Source: Zeus faber
Lineage: Eukaryota; Chordata; Actinopteri; Zeiformes; Zeidae
Length of the DNA: 64,000 nt
Direction of reading: 5' to 3'
NCBI GenBank assembly: GCA_960531495.1
Contig: OY482860.1
Location: 30,250,615 to 30,314,614, forward strand
Within the stretch, counting starts at the first letter, position 1. Each line of letters begins with the position of its first letter. The notes below the pieces were generated by a model, which was given only the letters and a program-made list of their open reading frames with translations, searched no databases and was not told where the DNA came from. The position numbers and the translations under genes are program-made. Below are positions 1-11,690 of the stretch, one piece after another.

Positions 1-715
1 ATGTTTTCTCCTCCGTGCCAGACCTCACGTCCCTCATACACCACCATGTGGAGACGAACCCGGAGGTGAAGGTGCACTCTCGGCAGTATCGCCTGCCCTA
101 ACATAAATGCAAGATGGTGCAGGCCGAATTAGAGGCCATGCTGGACATGGGCGTAATAGATGAGTCCACGAGTGACTGGTCTAGTCCCATCATGCTGGTA
201 GGTAAGCCTGAGGGGTCGGTCCGGTTCTGCATAGAGTACCGAAGGGTTAACGCGACGTCAAAGTTGGACGCCTACCCGATGCCTGGGGTCGATGAAGTAC
301 TCGTTAGGTACACACACACACTGGATTTAACTCAGGGCACCTGCAGATTCCCTTGTCTCAGGAGTCCAAAGAAAAAATGGCGTTCTCCACTCCATTTGGC
401 TTGTACCACTTTGGCACACTTTGTTCGGGTTGTTCGCTGCCCCAGGCCCCTTTCAGAGACTAATGGACCACGTCCTGCGTCCGCATGTGGCATACGCCGT
501 GGCCTATCTAGACGACATAATCATTCACAGGGACACCTGAGACATCTGCAGCATGTGGGCGCTGTGCTTGAGTCCCTGATGGGGGCTGGGCTCACCGCCA
601 ACCCAAAGAAGTATGCCATGGGACGGAGGGAAGTATCTTGGTTATCACTTGGATGAAGGCCTGGTCCGACCCCAGCTTGATAAAACCGCTGCGGCCGCAA
701 ACAGACTCCGTCTCC
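1..715 (+). pseudogene. Ty3/gypsy retrotransposon reverse transcriptase, 5'-truncated and frameshifted
   Basis: Seen: reading from base 3, the frame encodes a linker of the kind that precedes gypsy reverse transcriptases (HVETNPEVKVHSRQYRLP). It hits a stop at 99-101 and then continues with the finger region (ELEAMLDMGVIDES, WSSPIMLV, RFCIEYRRVNA). The catalytic YLDD motif is at 505-516 but in another reading frame, so at least one frameshift lies between about 310 and 500. The text resumes with NPKKYAM and a broken LGYHLDEG-like block to about 690. Known: these blocks, in this order, are reverse transcriptase fingers and palm of chromovirus-like Ty3/gypsy elements. Inference: this is a dead fragment cut by the window start. 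RNase H and integrase are not found downstream, where sequence similarity stops near 715. Confidence 0.85.
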
Positions 716-2187
716 CTCCCTAAACCCTTACCTGGTGGCAGAGACTCCCACAGTCCCTCCCTCGCTCCCTCGTCTGATCCGTGGGACAATCTTCCTCCGT
801 CACACCTTGGAACATCAGGCTGAACAGGGTGTGATTTCACACCAGCATTGCTGAGTCAACACTAATCTTTGAATCTGTCGTTCACCCAAAAAACTCACTT
901 ATACATGAGATACAAATATTAAAATGCAATAAAGGCTTTCCATAAAATTTTTGATCAGATGTTACTGTCAACTCAGAATGATCCTTTAGGAGGTCAGAAA
1001 CCTGAGAGGAGAACTTTATTTGCTGTCTCTCATTTAAATTATTAGTAGTGAATCAAAGTCAAATGTGACTTTCTTCAGATGTACTTTTTCAGTCACTCCA
1101 GGATTTCATGGAGGTTTTTTTCTGTGATTGTTGCAACCAAAATATTTGCAGCAGCTTCTCTCAAAATTTGTTATTTTTCCAGAAATCAAAAATTGCAAGT
1201 CGAAAGCCCCATTCCCACATGGAATCCCCATTCCCACATTCCCACATGGAATCCATAACATTGTTGGATAAAAAATATCTGGAAAAGGCAGTCGGTAGTC
1301 ATTCCCTCATTGGCATTTTTTATGGAAAAGTTCCATATAAAGTCTGTTCCCACATAGATCACTGTTCCGGATACATAACGTAATATTTGTGTGAGAGGTG
1401 GCTAATATCAACAGACTAGGCAACAGAATGGGTCTGGTTTTTTTTCCTAACCCTCAGAGACCTGTGCTCCTGGATGGACTCTTCCCTCCGCTGATGAAGC
1501 CGGGACAGAGCCCCCATCCCCGGACACAATAATCCTAACAAAAGGTTATTAAATCAGTGTGATCATTTTCAACCTGTCCTACACTCTCTGCCTCCAGAGA
1601 AGCAACGTTCTCCACCTGTTCTTACTCTCCCTGTCCGCTGGCTCCCTCTCCAGATCCTTGCTCCAGTGCAGCCGGTGGGTGGAGCCAAGCGCATGTGCTC
1701 GATGTCCACGCACCCCTAACTCTAAAAAAATCAAATCTATCATAAAATTGAAGAATATAAAGACTTGTCTCCATAGAGACTGGAGGTATTTCAGTTTTGC
1801 GTCTTTCTTCCCGAAAACAAATGATCAGCTCCACCCCAATGTACGGTGTTACTACTTCCATTCCCAGACACTTCCATTCACAGCCGTACTGTTATTTTTC
1901 TGGAAATTAGACTATTTCGAGAGTGGGGAGATTTACCGAACGACTTTTACGGAACATCGAGACCGGCTCCCGTTCCCACATGACACCGACATGATGTCAT
2001 GTGGGACTAAAGAAACAAAGGGACAAAATAAACAAAGCAATTTTCTTTTACTACTACGCTGTTGATTTGGACATTTCATTCATAAATATTGTGTAGATTC
2101 CAGATTCCAATCACAAAATGGTACTTTCCTGGAGAAACTGGTTTTAACACGCCCCTGTCACTGATCAGGTAACATTTCAAAAGGCCA
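716..2187. other. No gene recognised; moderately AT-rich spacer
   Basis: No recognisable coding block. A short imperfect duplication of ATTCCCACATGGAATCC lies at 1207-1253, and TTCCCACAT-type words recur up to about 1980, which hints at an old DNA transposon, but no terminal repeats could be matched. The longest open frame here (1559-2065) has no recognisable domain and a biased, low-complexity composition. Confidence 0.4.
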
Positions 2188-2271
2188 CTGCGTTGTTTCA
2201 CCTTGTGGACAGAAGGTCAGACCAGTAGGACTACTGGTCTGACCTTCTGTCCATAAGGTGAAACAACGCAG
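2188..2271. repeat. Near-perfect 41-bp inverted repeat with a 2-nt loop
   Basis: Left arm 2188-2228 and right arm 2231-2271 are reverse complements at 40 of 41 positions, separated only by GA. The single mismatch would be G-U compatible in RNA. Weaker complementarity continues outward (CAAAAGGCC against GGCTTTG). It could be a foldback made by template switching, a tiny MITE, or a hairpin RNA precursor; the sequence alone does not decide. Confidence 0.9.
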
Positions 2272-3330
2272 TTGTTGGCTTTGAAGCAGAGATTAGCCGT
2301 TTGTTACAGAGAAGAAGAAGAGGAAGAGGAAGAGGAGCCTCTGATCGATCTCAGCACACCCCAGAGGGATGGAAGGACCTAAGACGTCTCACTGCATTTC
2401 TAGTCAGTTTATCTGGTATTTAGTCTCTCTTCTCCTTTCTCTGAGTTAAACACCCGTTCTCCTCTCCAGCTCCCAGAGACCCTCGGCGACGACAGGCTCC
2501 AGTTTAATGAAGAGACGCTGCTCTGCGCTGATATGAAGTTTATCTTTCTCTGAATTCCATTTCTACATGAATCCTGCATTGCATGCTTCCATCGACTTTG
2601 GATTCACACGGACATTCACGATAAATTAATTCTGTTCTGTTAACCCAGTTAAGGAGTTCAGAAAAAGGCTTTTTGGATTTGTTCATTCTGGGTTTTCATC
2701 TAGTGGTCAAACAGTCAATCAGGCCTTTAGTATTGAATTACTAAATCCAATTTATAAATTACTAATAACCAATAAAATGTCCTCATTGAAAAGCAGTGGG
2801 TAAGAAGCGAACAATGAATAAAATAAAATGTATAAATAGAATATATATTGTATATTACTTTCAATATATATTCATTTAATCTCAATATGAATATCTAACT
2901 TTGTGCTGAGCAGCGATCCACCAGGGCGGGGATTAAGGTAACGTTCTGAGCCTCACCGACAATGAAAACTGTCAAACTTCCTCCGGGACGAGAGTTTAAA
3001 TTTAGAATATTTTTGTTACTGTGAGAGAGCGTACAGCGGGTTTTACTGCGATGACACGTCCAACATGATGTGGTGTTTTCAGTGTTTATTCTGCAAACTG
3101 GAGGTGAGAGATTAGCCCTGTCTGCTGCAGTGAGCACTCTGGTGTGGAGCGACTTTTATAGATCAGCTGCACAGGAAACAAGAGAATTCAGGATGTTTGT
3201 GTGGGAACACGCCCTGATTATCACAGACACGTTGCTTCCAAATATAATCGCAGGACAATAAATACTCCATTAATATCCATAATGTATGCCTGCTGATGCC
3301 TAGCGAATGTGGCAAGGCCTACCACAGATC
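2272..3330. other. No gene recognised; spacer with a GA-rich patch
   Basis: A purine-rich stretch at about 2312-2337 (GAAGAAGAAGAGGAAGAGG) is the only clear local feature. AT-rich sequence follows to about 2900. Open frames of 60-80 codons on both strands overlap at 2895-3261 and show no known domain. Confidence 0.4.
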
Positions 3331-5184
3331 ACAGACTATAACAGACTTTAAGGGACTATAAGGGACTATATGAGACTATAAGGGACTATAAGCGACTATA
3401 AGAGACTACAAGAGACTATAGGGGATGGTAAAGGACTATAAGAAACCATAAGAGACTATAAGAAACTATAGGGGACTATACAGACTATAAGGGACAATAT
3501 GGGACTATAGGGGACTATAAGAGACTATAAGGGATGACAAGAGACTACAACAGACTATAAGAAACTATAAGAAACTGTAAGGTACGATAAGGGACTATAA
3601 AAGATGATAAGGGACTATAAGACACTATAAGAGTCTATAAGGAAACATAAGGGACTACAAGAGACTGTAAGGGACTATAAATTATTATAAGGAACTACAA
3701 GAGACTTATTGGACCTATAAGGGACTGTAAGGGACGATGGGGGACTATAAGAGACTATAAGACACTATAAGGGACTAAAGGTGAACATAAGGGACTATAA
3801 GAGATTATAAGGGGTTATAAGGGACTATAAGGAACTATAAGAGACGAAAAAGGGACTATAAGAGACTATAGGGGACTATAAGACACTATAGGAGACTATA
3901 AGGGACTAAACAGACTCCGTCTCCGGATGAAAATAGACTATAGGGACTTTAGGGCACTATGAGGGACTATAAGGGACTATAAGACGCTATAAGGGATGCT
4001 AAAGGACTAAAATAGACTAAACAGGACTATACGGGACTGGAAGGGACTATAGGGGACTATAAAGGACTAAATGTGACTACAGGTACTCCTCACTTAATAG
4101 TCTACCTGTTTAACGACCGTTCGGACTTACGACCAGCTCTCTGACCAGTCGGTATTGTGCGCTGCGTACAATACCGCGGTGTGTGCATTGCGTGTGCGGC
4201 ATCTCAGCATCAAACATCTCATCGCGCATCACCGTTCTCAGCCTCAGTCTCGTAACCGCAATCTGTCAGAATTTACTACCCTAGCATTCACAATCGCCAC
4301 ACTCCCTTACCGTGAAATAACACGGGTCCTCGCTTATCAAACAGTTGGCTTAACGACCTGGTCCAAGGAATGGTACTCGGTCGTTTAATGAGGAATACCT
4401 GTATAAGGGACTATATGAGACTATGGGGGCCTATAGGGGCTATGGAGATTATAAGGGACTATAAGGGCCTTTAAGGGACTAGAGCAAACCATAAGGGACA
4501 ATTTGAGATTATAAGGGACTATGAGGTACTACACAGGACTATAAGTGACTATACGGGACTATAAGCAACTATAAGGGACTATAGGGGACTATAAGAGACT
4601 ATAAGGGACAAAATGTGACTTTAAGGGACTAAAAGGGACTATTAGAGACTATACAAGACTATACAGGGCGATAAGAGACTACAATGGACTAAAAGTGACT
4701 ATAAGACACCATAAAAGACCATAAGGGACTATAAGGGACTATAAGAGACTGTAAGTGACCAAAGACACTATAAAAAACAACAAGGGACTATAACAGACTA
4801 TATGGGACTATGAGAGATTTAAAGGGATCATAAGGGACTATAAGTGAGCCTAAGAGACTAAAAGGGACTACACGGGATTATAGGGGGACTATAAGGGACT
4901 ATAGGTGACTATAAGAGACTATATGAGACTAAAATGGACGATAAGAGACTATAAGAGATTATAACAGAATATAAGGGACTATAAGATATTTAAAGGGATT
5001 ATAAATTACTATAAGGGAGTATAAGAGACCAAAAGGGACTACAAAGGAATATAGGGGACTATAAGGGACTATAGTTAGAGACTATATGAGACTATAATGG
5101 ACTATAAGAGACTATAAGAGACTATAAGAGACTATAAGGGATGATAAAGGACCATAAGAGACTATAAGGGACTAAAAGTGATTA
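3331..5184. repeat. 10-bp tandem satellite, consensus GGGACTATAA
   Basis: About 1.5 kb of diverged tandem units of GGGACTATAA and variants (GAGACTATAA, GGGACTAAAA, GGGACAATAT), interrupted by a MITE at 4080-4401. Many neighbouring units are identical, while others differ by one or two substitutions or indels, as expected of an old array kept alive by slippage or unequal exchange. The unit length equals about one helical turn, so the TATAA steps fall on one face of the helix. No open frame of interest crosses it. Confidence 0.95.
4080..4401. mobile_element. 322-bp MITE with pogo/Tc1-mariner-style termini inside the decamer array
   Basis: Seen: the left end CAGGTACTCCTCACTTAA and the reverse complement of the right end, CAGGTATTCCTCATTAAA, are imperfect terminal inverted repeats. 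The element is flanked by TA on both sides (4078-4079, 4402-4403). Removing it together with one TA restores the satellite phase (GTGACTATAAGGGA). Known: TA target duplication and CAGGTA-type ends occur in pogo/Tigger-like Tc1/mariner MITEs. It encodes no transposase. A 77-codon open frame inside it is chance. Confidence 0.85.
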
Positions 5185-5270
5185 CAGGTACTCCTCATTT
5201 AATGACCTACCTGTTTAACGACTTACGACAAGCTCTCTGACCAGTCGGTATTGTGCCCTGCGCACAATAC
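5185..5270. mobile_element. Second copy of the same MITE, left end only
   Basis: Sequence from 5185 repeats the left 85-90 bp of the element at 4080 (CAGGTACTCCTCATTTAA, then CTACCTGTTTAACGAC and AGCTCTCTGACCAGTCGG). It breaks off near 5270 at unrelated LINE-like sequence, and the right terminal repeat is absent. It too starts after a TA within the decamer array, so both copies inserted at the same kind of site. Confidence 0.8.
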
Positions 5271-5461
5271 ACCCACTGTCTGCAGATAGATATTACACAG
5301 ATATTCTTGTATATTGTACTGTATATTGACACTGTCTATTGTAAACAGTGTTCTTCGGATACTTAAAATGTTTTTTTTTATCTCTCCTGGTATCTTATCT
5401 ATTTCATTGTACATGGAAACTTTTTTTTAATTGTGCATATGACAATAAACAGTTTGACTTG
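5271..5461 (+). mobile_element. 3' tail of a 5'-truncated LINE
   Basis: The segment ends with a GACAATAAA box followed by CAGTTTGACTTGAG, the arrangement seen at the 3' ends of CR1/L2-type LINEs in fish and at the LINE ends at 37120 and 59910 in this window. There is no coding sequence. It abuts the broken MITE, so it may be the insertion that truncated it. Confidence 0.5.
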
Positions 5462-6403
5462 AGTTGCACTTTAATGTTTTCCTCCTATCTTTAGCATCAC
5501 ATGCCAGCGGGATGAAGGATTGCCTTGTGCTAAACTTTGAGTTTATTTTTAATTGCGGCCTCTCATGTATATTTCCATACCTGTATTTACTGTAGATATA
5601 CTGTATTTCAAAAACAGATGAGAAACGTATGAGATGCTGCTTGGAATTACAGTAATCCTCTATGTGTGAAATTAGACTCTTCTTTCGCTTGCCTTACTTT
5701 GAATCTGATTTACCTGCAAAAGTGAGAAAACTGTCAGTCTACCACATGATGTGGATGGTCATTATCCAACCGTCCAGTAGGGTCTGGTTAGTCTGGATAC
5801 AGCCAGTCAGTGAGAACATAGGCTCAGTCTCTAAACCTTCAAGCCATTGACTTTGGACCCGACATCATATTATAAAAATACGTAGCACTTCTAACAACGT
5901 CTAATATCCAATTTAACAAGCTTGCTCAGAAGGCCCCTAAAGACCCAAAGCACCATTTCAAGATTGAAGGACGAGCCTGAAGCCCAGAGTAAAGGCTGCT
6001 TGAATATCTCATTTCCATTCCACCAGACCTTTTTGGATTTGAGGACGTGACATCGGCACGCAGGTAAGCTGCTAAGCCCGTGGCACAAGATAGCTGTGGA
6101 AATTGCCGGTTGCAGAAGGAGCAAAGAGGTTTGATCCGTGTTTGGGTGACAGCTGGTTGTGCGACACAACAGCAGATCCTAACACCGCAACCTGCAGCTA
6201 TTCAGAATGAAATGAAGCCAGGGGGATGAAGGAGTGAACTGACAATCAGGAATAAGCATCACAGCATAATGGCCCGGGGCCTTAATGCAACACCACAATT
6301 AGTTAAATCTCCAGACATCCATCAGAGGAAGCGGACCTTACATCACACTGACATGTACCAACACAGCAATGCGCAGGTTGCTAGGGTTGTTTATGAATAC
6401 TGC
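5462..6403. other. No gene recognised
   Basis: Ordinary-looking spacer. The open frames at 5662-5850 and 5891-6169 (minus) have no recognisable domain or splice context. Confidence 0.4.
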
Positions 6404-6463
6404 GAACACAGTAGTACTAGAATGTACTGTAGATGTACTATATTTCACACGATGGATAGATAG

Positions 6464-6862
<399 letters not shown>

Positions 6863-7267
6863 GACAGACAGATAAAATATAGAAGACTTAAAACGAAGTG
6901 ATGATTTAATAAGCTGCATTTATTGCATACAAATAATCTATGTAACCAATGCCCTTTGCAAAATATTAGCACATTGTGAACACAGTCTGCATAATCCATT
7001 GCTGCACTTTTTCTTCATTGGCTTATGGCATCATGATATTGACATTTGCCACAGGAGGTCCATAAATGGAAATCTTCATGCAGGCCACCAAGTGCTCTCC
7101 TTGCAGCCTGTTCCCGAGGTCTGTTTTCAACTACCAAAAGTGAAGATTTGTCTTCATTTCCTAAATTCTTCATCATCAGCAATCAATTGAGGAGAAGAAT
7201 CATAATTTGTCACATGGCACAACACATGCGTTCATGGTGACCAACTAGCTGGTGAAATGAGTTCTCT
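6863..7267. other. No gene recognised
   Basis: Unique-looking sequence between the microsatellite and a SINE. Overlapping 63-64-codon open frames at 6999-7240 show no known motif. Confidence 0.4.
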
Positions 7268-7492
7268 GCTTTTGACCCATCCTGGCTTATCTTTCTTCTG
7301 GAGGGCAGCGGGGAGCAAACAGCGATGCCCAGGGACCAATGACAAACATCCATGGCTGGTCAGACAATGATGTTGTGCAGGTTTTTTGGTGGGGTCCTAG
7401 CTGATGTTAGATGGAGGAAACCCCATGTGAGCACAGGGAGAACATGCAAACTCCACACAGAAAGGACCCTCATCAGGAGATAACCCACCGAA
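7268..7492 (-). mobile_element. tRNA-derived SINE, truncated copy
   Basis: Reverse-complement similarity to the SINE at 25488-25920: GACCCATCCTGGCTT near 7274 pairs with AAGCCAGGATGGGTT there. The block around 7420-7465 matches its GAGTTTGCATGTTCTCC and GGGGTTTCCTCCA segments. Similarity fades near 7492, before the tRNA-like head, so the copy is 5'-truncated and diverged. Confidence 0.75.
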
Positions 7493-7566
7493 AACACCAG
7501 TGAAATATTTATACAGGTTTTCTCTTCCACACCCTCCCTCTCTTAAGTCTCAATCAATGAGCTTGT

Positions 7567-7640
7567 TAGGGCTGTACCAGACTTAGAATTGTGTCAGTCC
7601 AATCTGATTTGGCTGTTCAATATTCAGCGGAAGTGTGGGC
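7567..7640. mobile_element. hAT-like MITE terminus (fragment)
   Basis: TAGGGCTGT followed by a CTGATTTGGCTGTT block and AATATTCA resembles the sequence starting at 15404. TAGGGCTG is a frequent terminal motif of fish hAT MITEs. No matching right end could be placed with confidence. A G10 run lies nearby at about 7691. Confidence 0.4.
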
Positions 7641-7937
7641 CTCTTCCATAAAGGCGAGATGGGCGGCCGCCTAGGGTGCCAATAACGTTGGGGGGGGGGG
7701 CATTTTGCGCACCTGTCTCCCTCTCCGACGGTACCGAAGAGGCGCGCGCTATTGATGGGGTGCCCACGATCGGCGTAAACCAGTGTTTTATTTTAGATGT
7801 GGGTTATTTAATTTTACGTCTCCTTATGGAAGGAAACTGTGCATAATGGGGACACTTTCTCTATGACTCTCTCATCCATCACCTCCTCTCCATGCAATAT
7901 GTGGAGAAAATAATCTTAAATCTTAAAATAATCTTAA

Positions 7938-8075
7938 TGCATTCTATGTATTCTATTTGTTAACTTTATGTATAATATGTATTATCATCTGTTTACTTTA
8001 TGCATTCTATGTATTCTTTTTTTAACTTTATGCATTCTATGTATTCTATTTTTTTACTTTATGAATTCCATGTGC
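7938..8075. repeat. About 33-bp degenerate tandem repeat (TTTATGCATTCTATGTATTC)
   Basis: Four imperfect units containing ACTTTATGCATTCTATG follow one another, separated by T runs of varying length. The overlapping open frame at 7968-8216 arises from this repeat and is not considered a gene. Confidence 0.7.
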
Positions 8076-8317
8076 TTTTATAATGTCTTTCTTGTGCACG
8101 TTGTCATAATGTTTTTGATGTTGTATGTGACGCACTGTGAATTACCTGGCCTTGCCTCACCAGGCCTGTACAATTATAGGGGCGATAGACAGACAGACAG
8201 AAATACAGACAGATAGATTGATAGCTAATGACTAGATAAAAGATAAAATGACAATAAAATGACTAGTTGTGACTGTTGACTGTTTGTTGGCCCTATATAC
8301 ATATATTACTTCGGACT

Positions 8318-8359
8318 GTCCCCAAGAGTCGACAAAATGTTTGTCGACTATTGGGGGAC
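8318..8359. repeat. Short-loop inverted repeat around AGTCGACAAA
   Basis: AGTCGACAAA (8327-8336), loop ATG, then TTTGTCGACT (8340-8349) pair perfectly. Pairing extends outward with one mismatch and one bulge to GTCCCC and GGGGGAC. It sits in AT-rich sequence that ends in a hAT-like terminus at 8957. Confidence 0.75.
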
Positions 8360-8649
8360 TATTATACCAAGTTTTTCATTGGTTGGTTGGTCACAGGAAA
8401 ACAAATCTCCATTCAGGAGCTGCTCCTTGTCAAAAAACCTTGAAAGCTGTGTGGCTGGACCCGTGTATGAAAGGCTAGAGGGCTTTCAATTTGGAACAGA
8501 TTTTGAAAACTAAGAAATTAAGTTGAAAGTTCAGTGTACTGGTTGCTGGTTGTTTTGACACATTCAGAAAAAATAATTACAGCTTTTGATGGTTTGCCGA
8601 TAATTAACAGGCGGCTGGCTTCATTGCGTGCACGCCGCCCAGCGCTTGT

Positions 8650-8652
8650 AAA

Positions 8653-8683
<31 letters not shown>

Positions 8684-8716
8684 GCTATAAATAAATAAGT
8701 AAATAAATATATATAT
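8650..8716. repeat. (AAAT)n microsatellite with TA tail
   Basis: AATA/AAAT tetranucleotide repeats interrupted by GCTATA, grading into TATATA and a T run. Confidence 0.9.
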
Positions 8717-8884
8717 TTTTTTTTTAAAGGCTGGTTATTATGTTTTGTAATTATCTGTAGCACAGTGCTAACAGTGTTAGTTATAACATTCTTTCGCAGC
8801 TCATTTTCTGATGCCCCAAAAATATATTTTTAAATTAAGTTAATTTCATTGTATTACATTTATATTATCATGTAACTATTAGAC

Positions 8885-8957
8885 ATGTGTAACTATTAGG
8901 CTTGAACCGGAGACTAATAGTCGACTAGAAAATCTTTAGTCAGGGGCAGCCCTAATA
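8885..8957. mobile_element. hAT-type MITE end (AGTCGACTAG, GGGGCAGCCCTA)
   Basis: TAATAGTCGACTAG, then TTTAGTCAGGGGCAGCCCTAA. The final CAGCCCTA is the reverse complement of TAGGGCTG, the common hAT MITE terminus. With the GTCGACTA words near 8330 it suggests one eroded element spanning roughly 8270-8957, but the left end is not clear. Confidence 0.45.
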
Positions 8958-10984
8958 TTATTTTTATATTTATGTAATAATATCTTCTGCCTGGTTAAAA
9001 TTAACACATCATTTTGAATGTTAATCAAGTATTGATGAGTCTTTGCTAAAAATCCTCCATGCTGAAAAAAGCCTCAAACTACAACTAGTTTAAAGGACCC
9101 ACGTAGAAAGTACCTTTATAATATTCCCCCAGCCACAACCATGGGATGAATAAATAACCTAATGAATTAGACAGCACGCCTTGTTAGATGTGGCGGTGGA
9201 TGAGACAACGTCCACTTTGAGGGAAGACCAGCTCCCCCCCAGGCTTTCTACAAGCCAACCCTGCACCCCCCGTCACGCCCACATCCATGTTCCTGATGTT
9301 GCGTGGGGATAATTCCTGTTGTTCAAGTGTTCAGAGCAGACGCTGCAACGCGTCCGACTGAAGCTCTTTCATCCAGTGAAGCGACACCAACTGGCAGCTG
9401 CTCTCTCCAGATTTATTAATGAAGCCGTTGTCACAGTCCATCGTATGGAACATCAACGGTCCTCATCTCTGGGTGTTGTTGATGTCTATTGATGAACTAC
9501 AACCTGCCATCACCAGGGTAAAGGGAAGGGAGTTTATTCATATGTTCATATTCATATTAATGTTCTGGGTGTTTTAATGTCAATCTGTTGCTACAGGAAT
9601 TTGTGAGCTTCTCGGCCAGTTCCTTGGGAAATAGAACCATGATCTTGATGTGGTTATCCACAAAACTAAAGTTCAAAAATAAAAAAATAAAACAAAATAA
9701 AGTGTGTTTTTGTGTGTTTTAGAAACATCTTTTTTTCTGTATGAATGAATGAGTGAATTTGACTCTGATACATTTTGTATTGGGCAGGATCTCAAAATTC
9801 CATTTCCATAAAAAAGTATCATGACTTGATTCAATCTGATATTAAGGAGACTCCTCATAATACAATCTTATATATCTATATATTGGCATTTTACACACAA
9901 TGAGATTTTTTTTGTGTACCATCTAATGTGAATTACACAAATATTTCATTGAATAAATTCCATTACATCAATACGCGGTCTAGAAATGAATTAATATCAA
10001 ATAAAATAGATTTTAATATGCACCTTACTTTAAGATAAACTCATTTTCCTCCAGTCACTTGTTAATAAGCACGGATAGTAATAGTCTGTTTGAAACGTCG
10101 TCACTGTGAACAGCTTCTTCGGTCTTTATTCAGATTTGGCTGATTCTACACATAAATAAATCATTTTCTGTGTTTTTTCCCCCAAGTTAGAACTTTCTAA
10201 CTGTGAGTGAAGAACATCATTCATGTTTATTTCAATGTTTTAAATTAGATTCAACTAACTGTCATTGCACAAGTGTAGTACTGAGGCAACGAGATGCATT
10301 TGTCTGCATTTACATCCTAGTAACTGACGTATCATCGAGTGGTTCGCTGCCATGGAGCAGCGCCCATAACAATGTGTTACACGTAACAATGTGTATTATT
10401 ACCGGTGGTAATAATTCCTTATTAATACTAAATCAATCTTAGGAAACTTAAGTCTTGTTCATAGCAAAGGCACAGTGTGAGACTTTATGGGAATGTGTGT
10501 ACCTTAAAAGAAGGTAAGTAACTTGAATTCGAAACAAGTCATTAGTTGGGAGTGCTTCATGGAGCGCGGCGTGGCCCCTCTCCATGTTACTACAAACATG
10601 AATATGATTTTCCCATGGAGAAGACGCTGTTATCTTGGAAATACAGGAGAAACATGGCGCCACAGTCTCTGTTTGAGATAAGCATCATGGCGTCGCTCGG
10701 TGGGAGAAGCAGTTTAAATCTGATAGATAAGGAGGAGCAGACACACACCTAATGTGATTACTGGAGATAAAACACCTTTTCCTGCTGCAAATACAAGCTT
10801 ACAACGTGTTCATACAATTACACAAAACATTAGAGGAAAGTCTAAATTTAACAGCAAATAGTACTATAAAATGATAAACGTGTGCTGTTATAGTTATTAT
10901 TGTTATATAATTACATAATCATGTATGTATAATATAATTATATTATATATACTGTATATATTGTTATAGTAATGTAATATTTGC
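8958..10984. other. No gene recognised; AT-rich spacer
   Basis: About 2 kb without recognisable coding or repeat signal, AT-rich except for a more balanced part at 9180-9480. Open frames at 9673-9858 (minus), 10203-10442 and 10546-10752 lack known domains and look like chance. Confidence 0.4.
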
Positions 10985-11122
10985 TATAATTTAGCCACTG
11001 GGGTGCACAAGCCAGTGCATCATCAGTGCCGGCCCCAAGCCCGGATGAATAGAGAGGGTTACATCAGGAAGTGCATCAAGCGTAAAAACCATGCAAATCA
11101 AACATGATGACAACAAATCTGA
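10985..11122 (+). mobile_element. RTE-type LINE, 5' leader
   Basis: GCCACTGGGGTGCACAAGCC and AAGCCCGGATGAATAG are matched by the reverse strand of the RTE copy ending near 46092 (GGGGTGCACACGCG, CCCAAGCCTGAATG). This segment is therefore the leader of the RTE element whose body resumes at 11690. The two are separated by an opposite-strand L1-Tx1 insertion. Confidence 0.7.
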
Positions 11123-11452
11123 TTTCCTTTTTTTTTTTTTTTTTAACCACCAACCCCCCTCTTTGGAGAACTATTTATCATGTTTGGGTTTATAAACAAC
11201 TGATCACTACTCCAAGAGGAGGAGAATCACCACGGTGAGACAAATAAACATAGAAACAAACAACATTTACATAAAAACATCAACATTGGACGACAACATG
11301 TATTAAAAAACAATAAATTAGGTCCAGGAAAACTGGAACAACAACTGGTCACGTGGCCTCTTACTGTCAAAGTTATGGCAGCAAATGAGGGAGAAAAGGA
11401 GAGGAAAGCAACCAGGAGGGTGCTGGGGTGTGTGTGTGTGTGTGTGTGTGTG

Positions 11453-11488
<36 letters not shown>

Positions 11489-11690
11489 TGTGTGTGATGT
11501 CCACCGTTGAGTGTACATGACTTATCACCATTGGTACTGGTGTAGATGGTTGGTATTTTGTTGTGGCACCTTCAAGCAGCAGAAAAGGACCCGAAGGCCC
11601 CCGAACTTCGCAGCCCTGTAGACACCCTATGGCTGCACGAAAGCCCCGAGCACCCTGCCCTGCATCCACAGAAGACCAGCCACTGGTGCC
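11123..11690 (-). mobile_element. 3' end of an L1-Tx1 LINE inserted in the RTE leader
   Basis: The reverse complement of 11130-11690 aligns with 23540-24010, the 3'UTR of the Tx1-type LINE. Shared blocks include GTCCACCGTTGAGTGTACATG, GGACGACAACATG and AACCACCAACCCCCC. A T run at 11125-11143 is the poly(A) tail read on the other strand and marks the 3' end. A (TG)n tract at about 11429-11494 sits at the homologous place of the (CA)n tract at 23685. The copy is 5'-truncated and contains no coding sequence. Confidence 0.85.
11429..11497. repeat. (TG)n microsatellite
   Basis: About 65 bp of GT dinucleotides with CATG and TTTG interruptions, located inside the Tx1 3'UTR copy. It produces histidine/threonine-rich open frames on the minus strand that are not genes. 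Confidence 0.95.

Noticed and set aside
3331-5184. CRISPR-like array
   Set aside because: The units are contiguous 10-mers without spacers, in a eukaryotic context.
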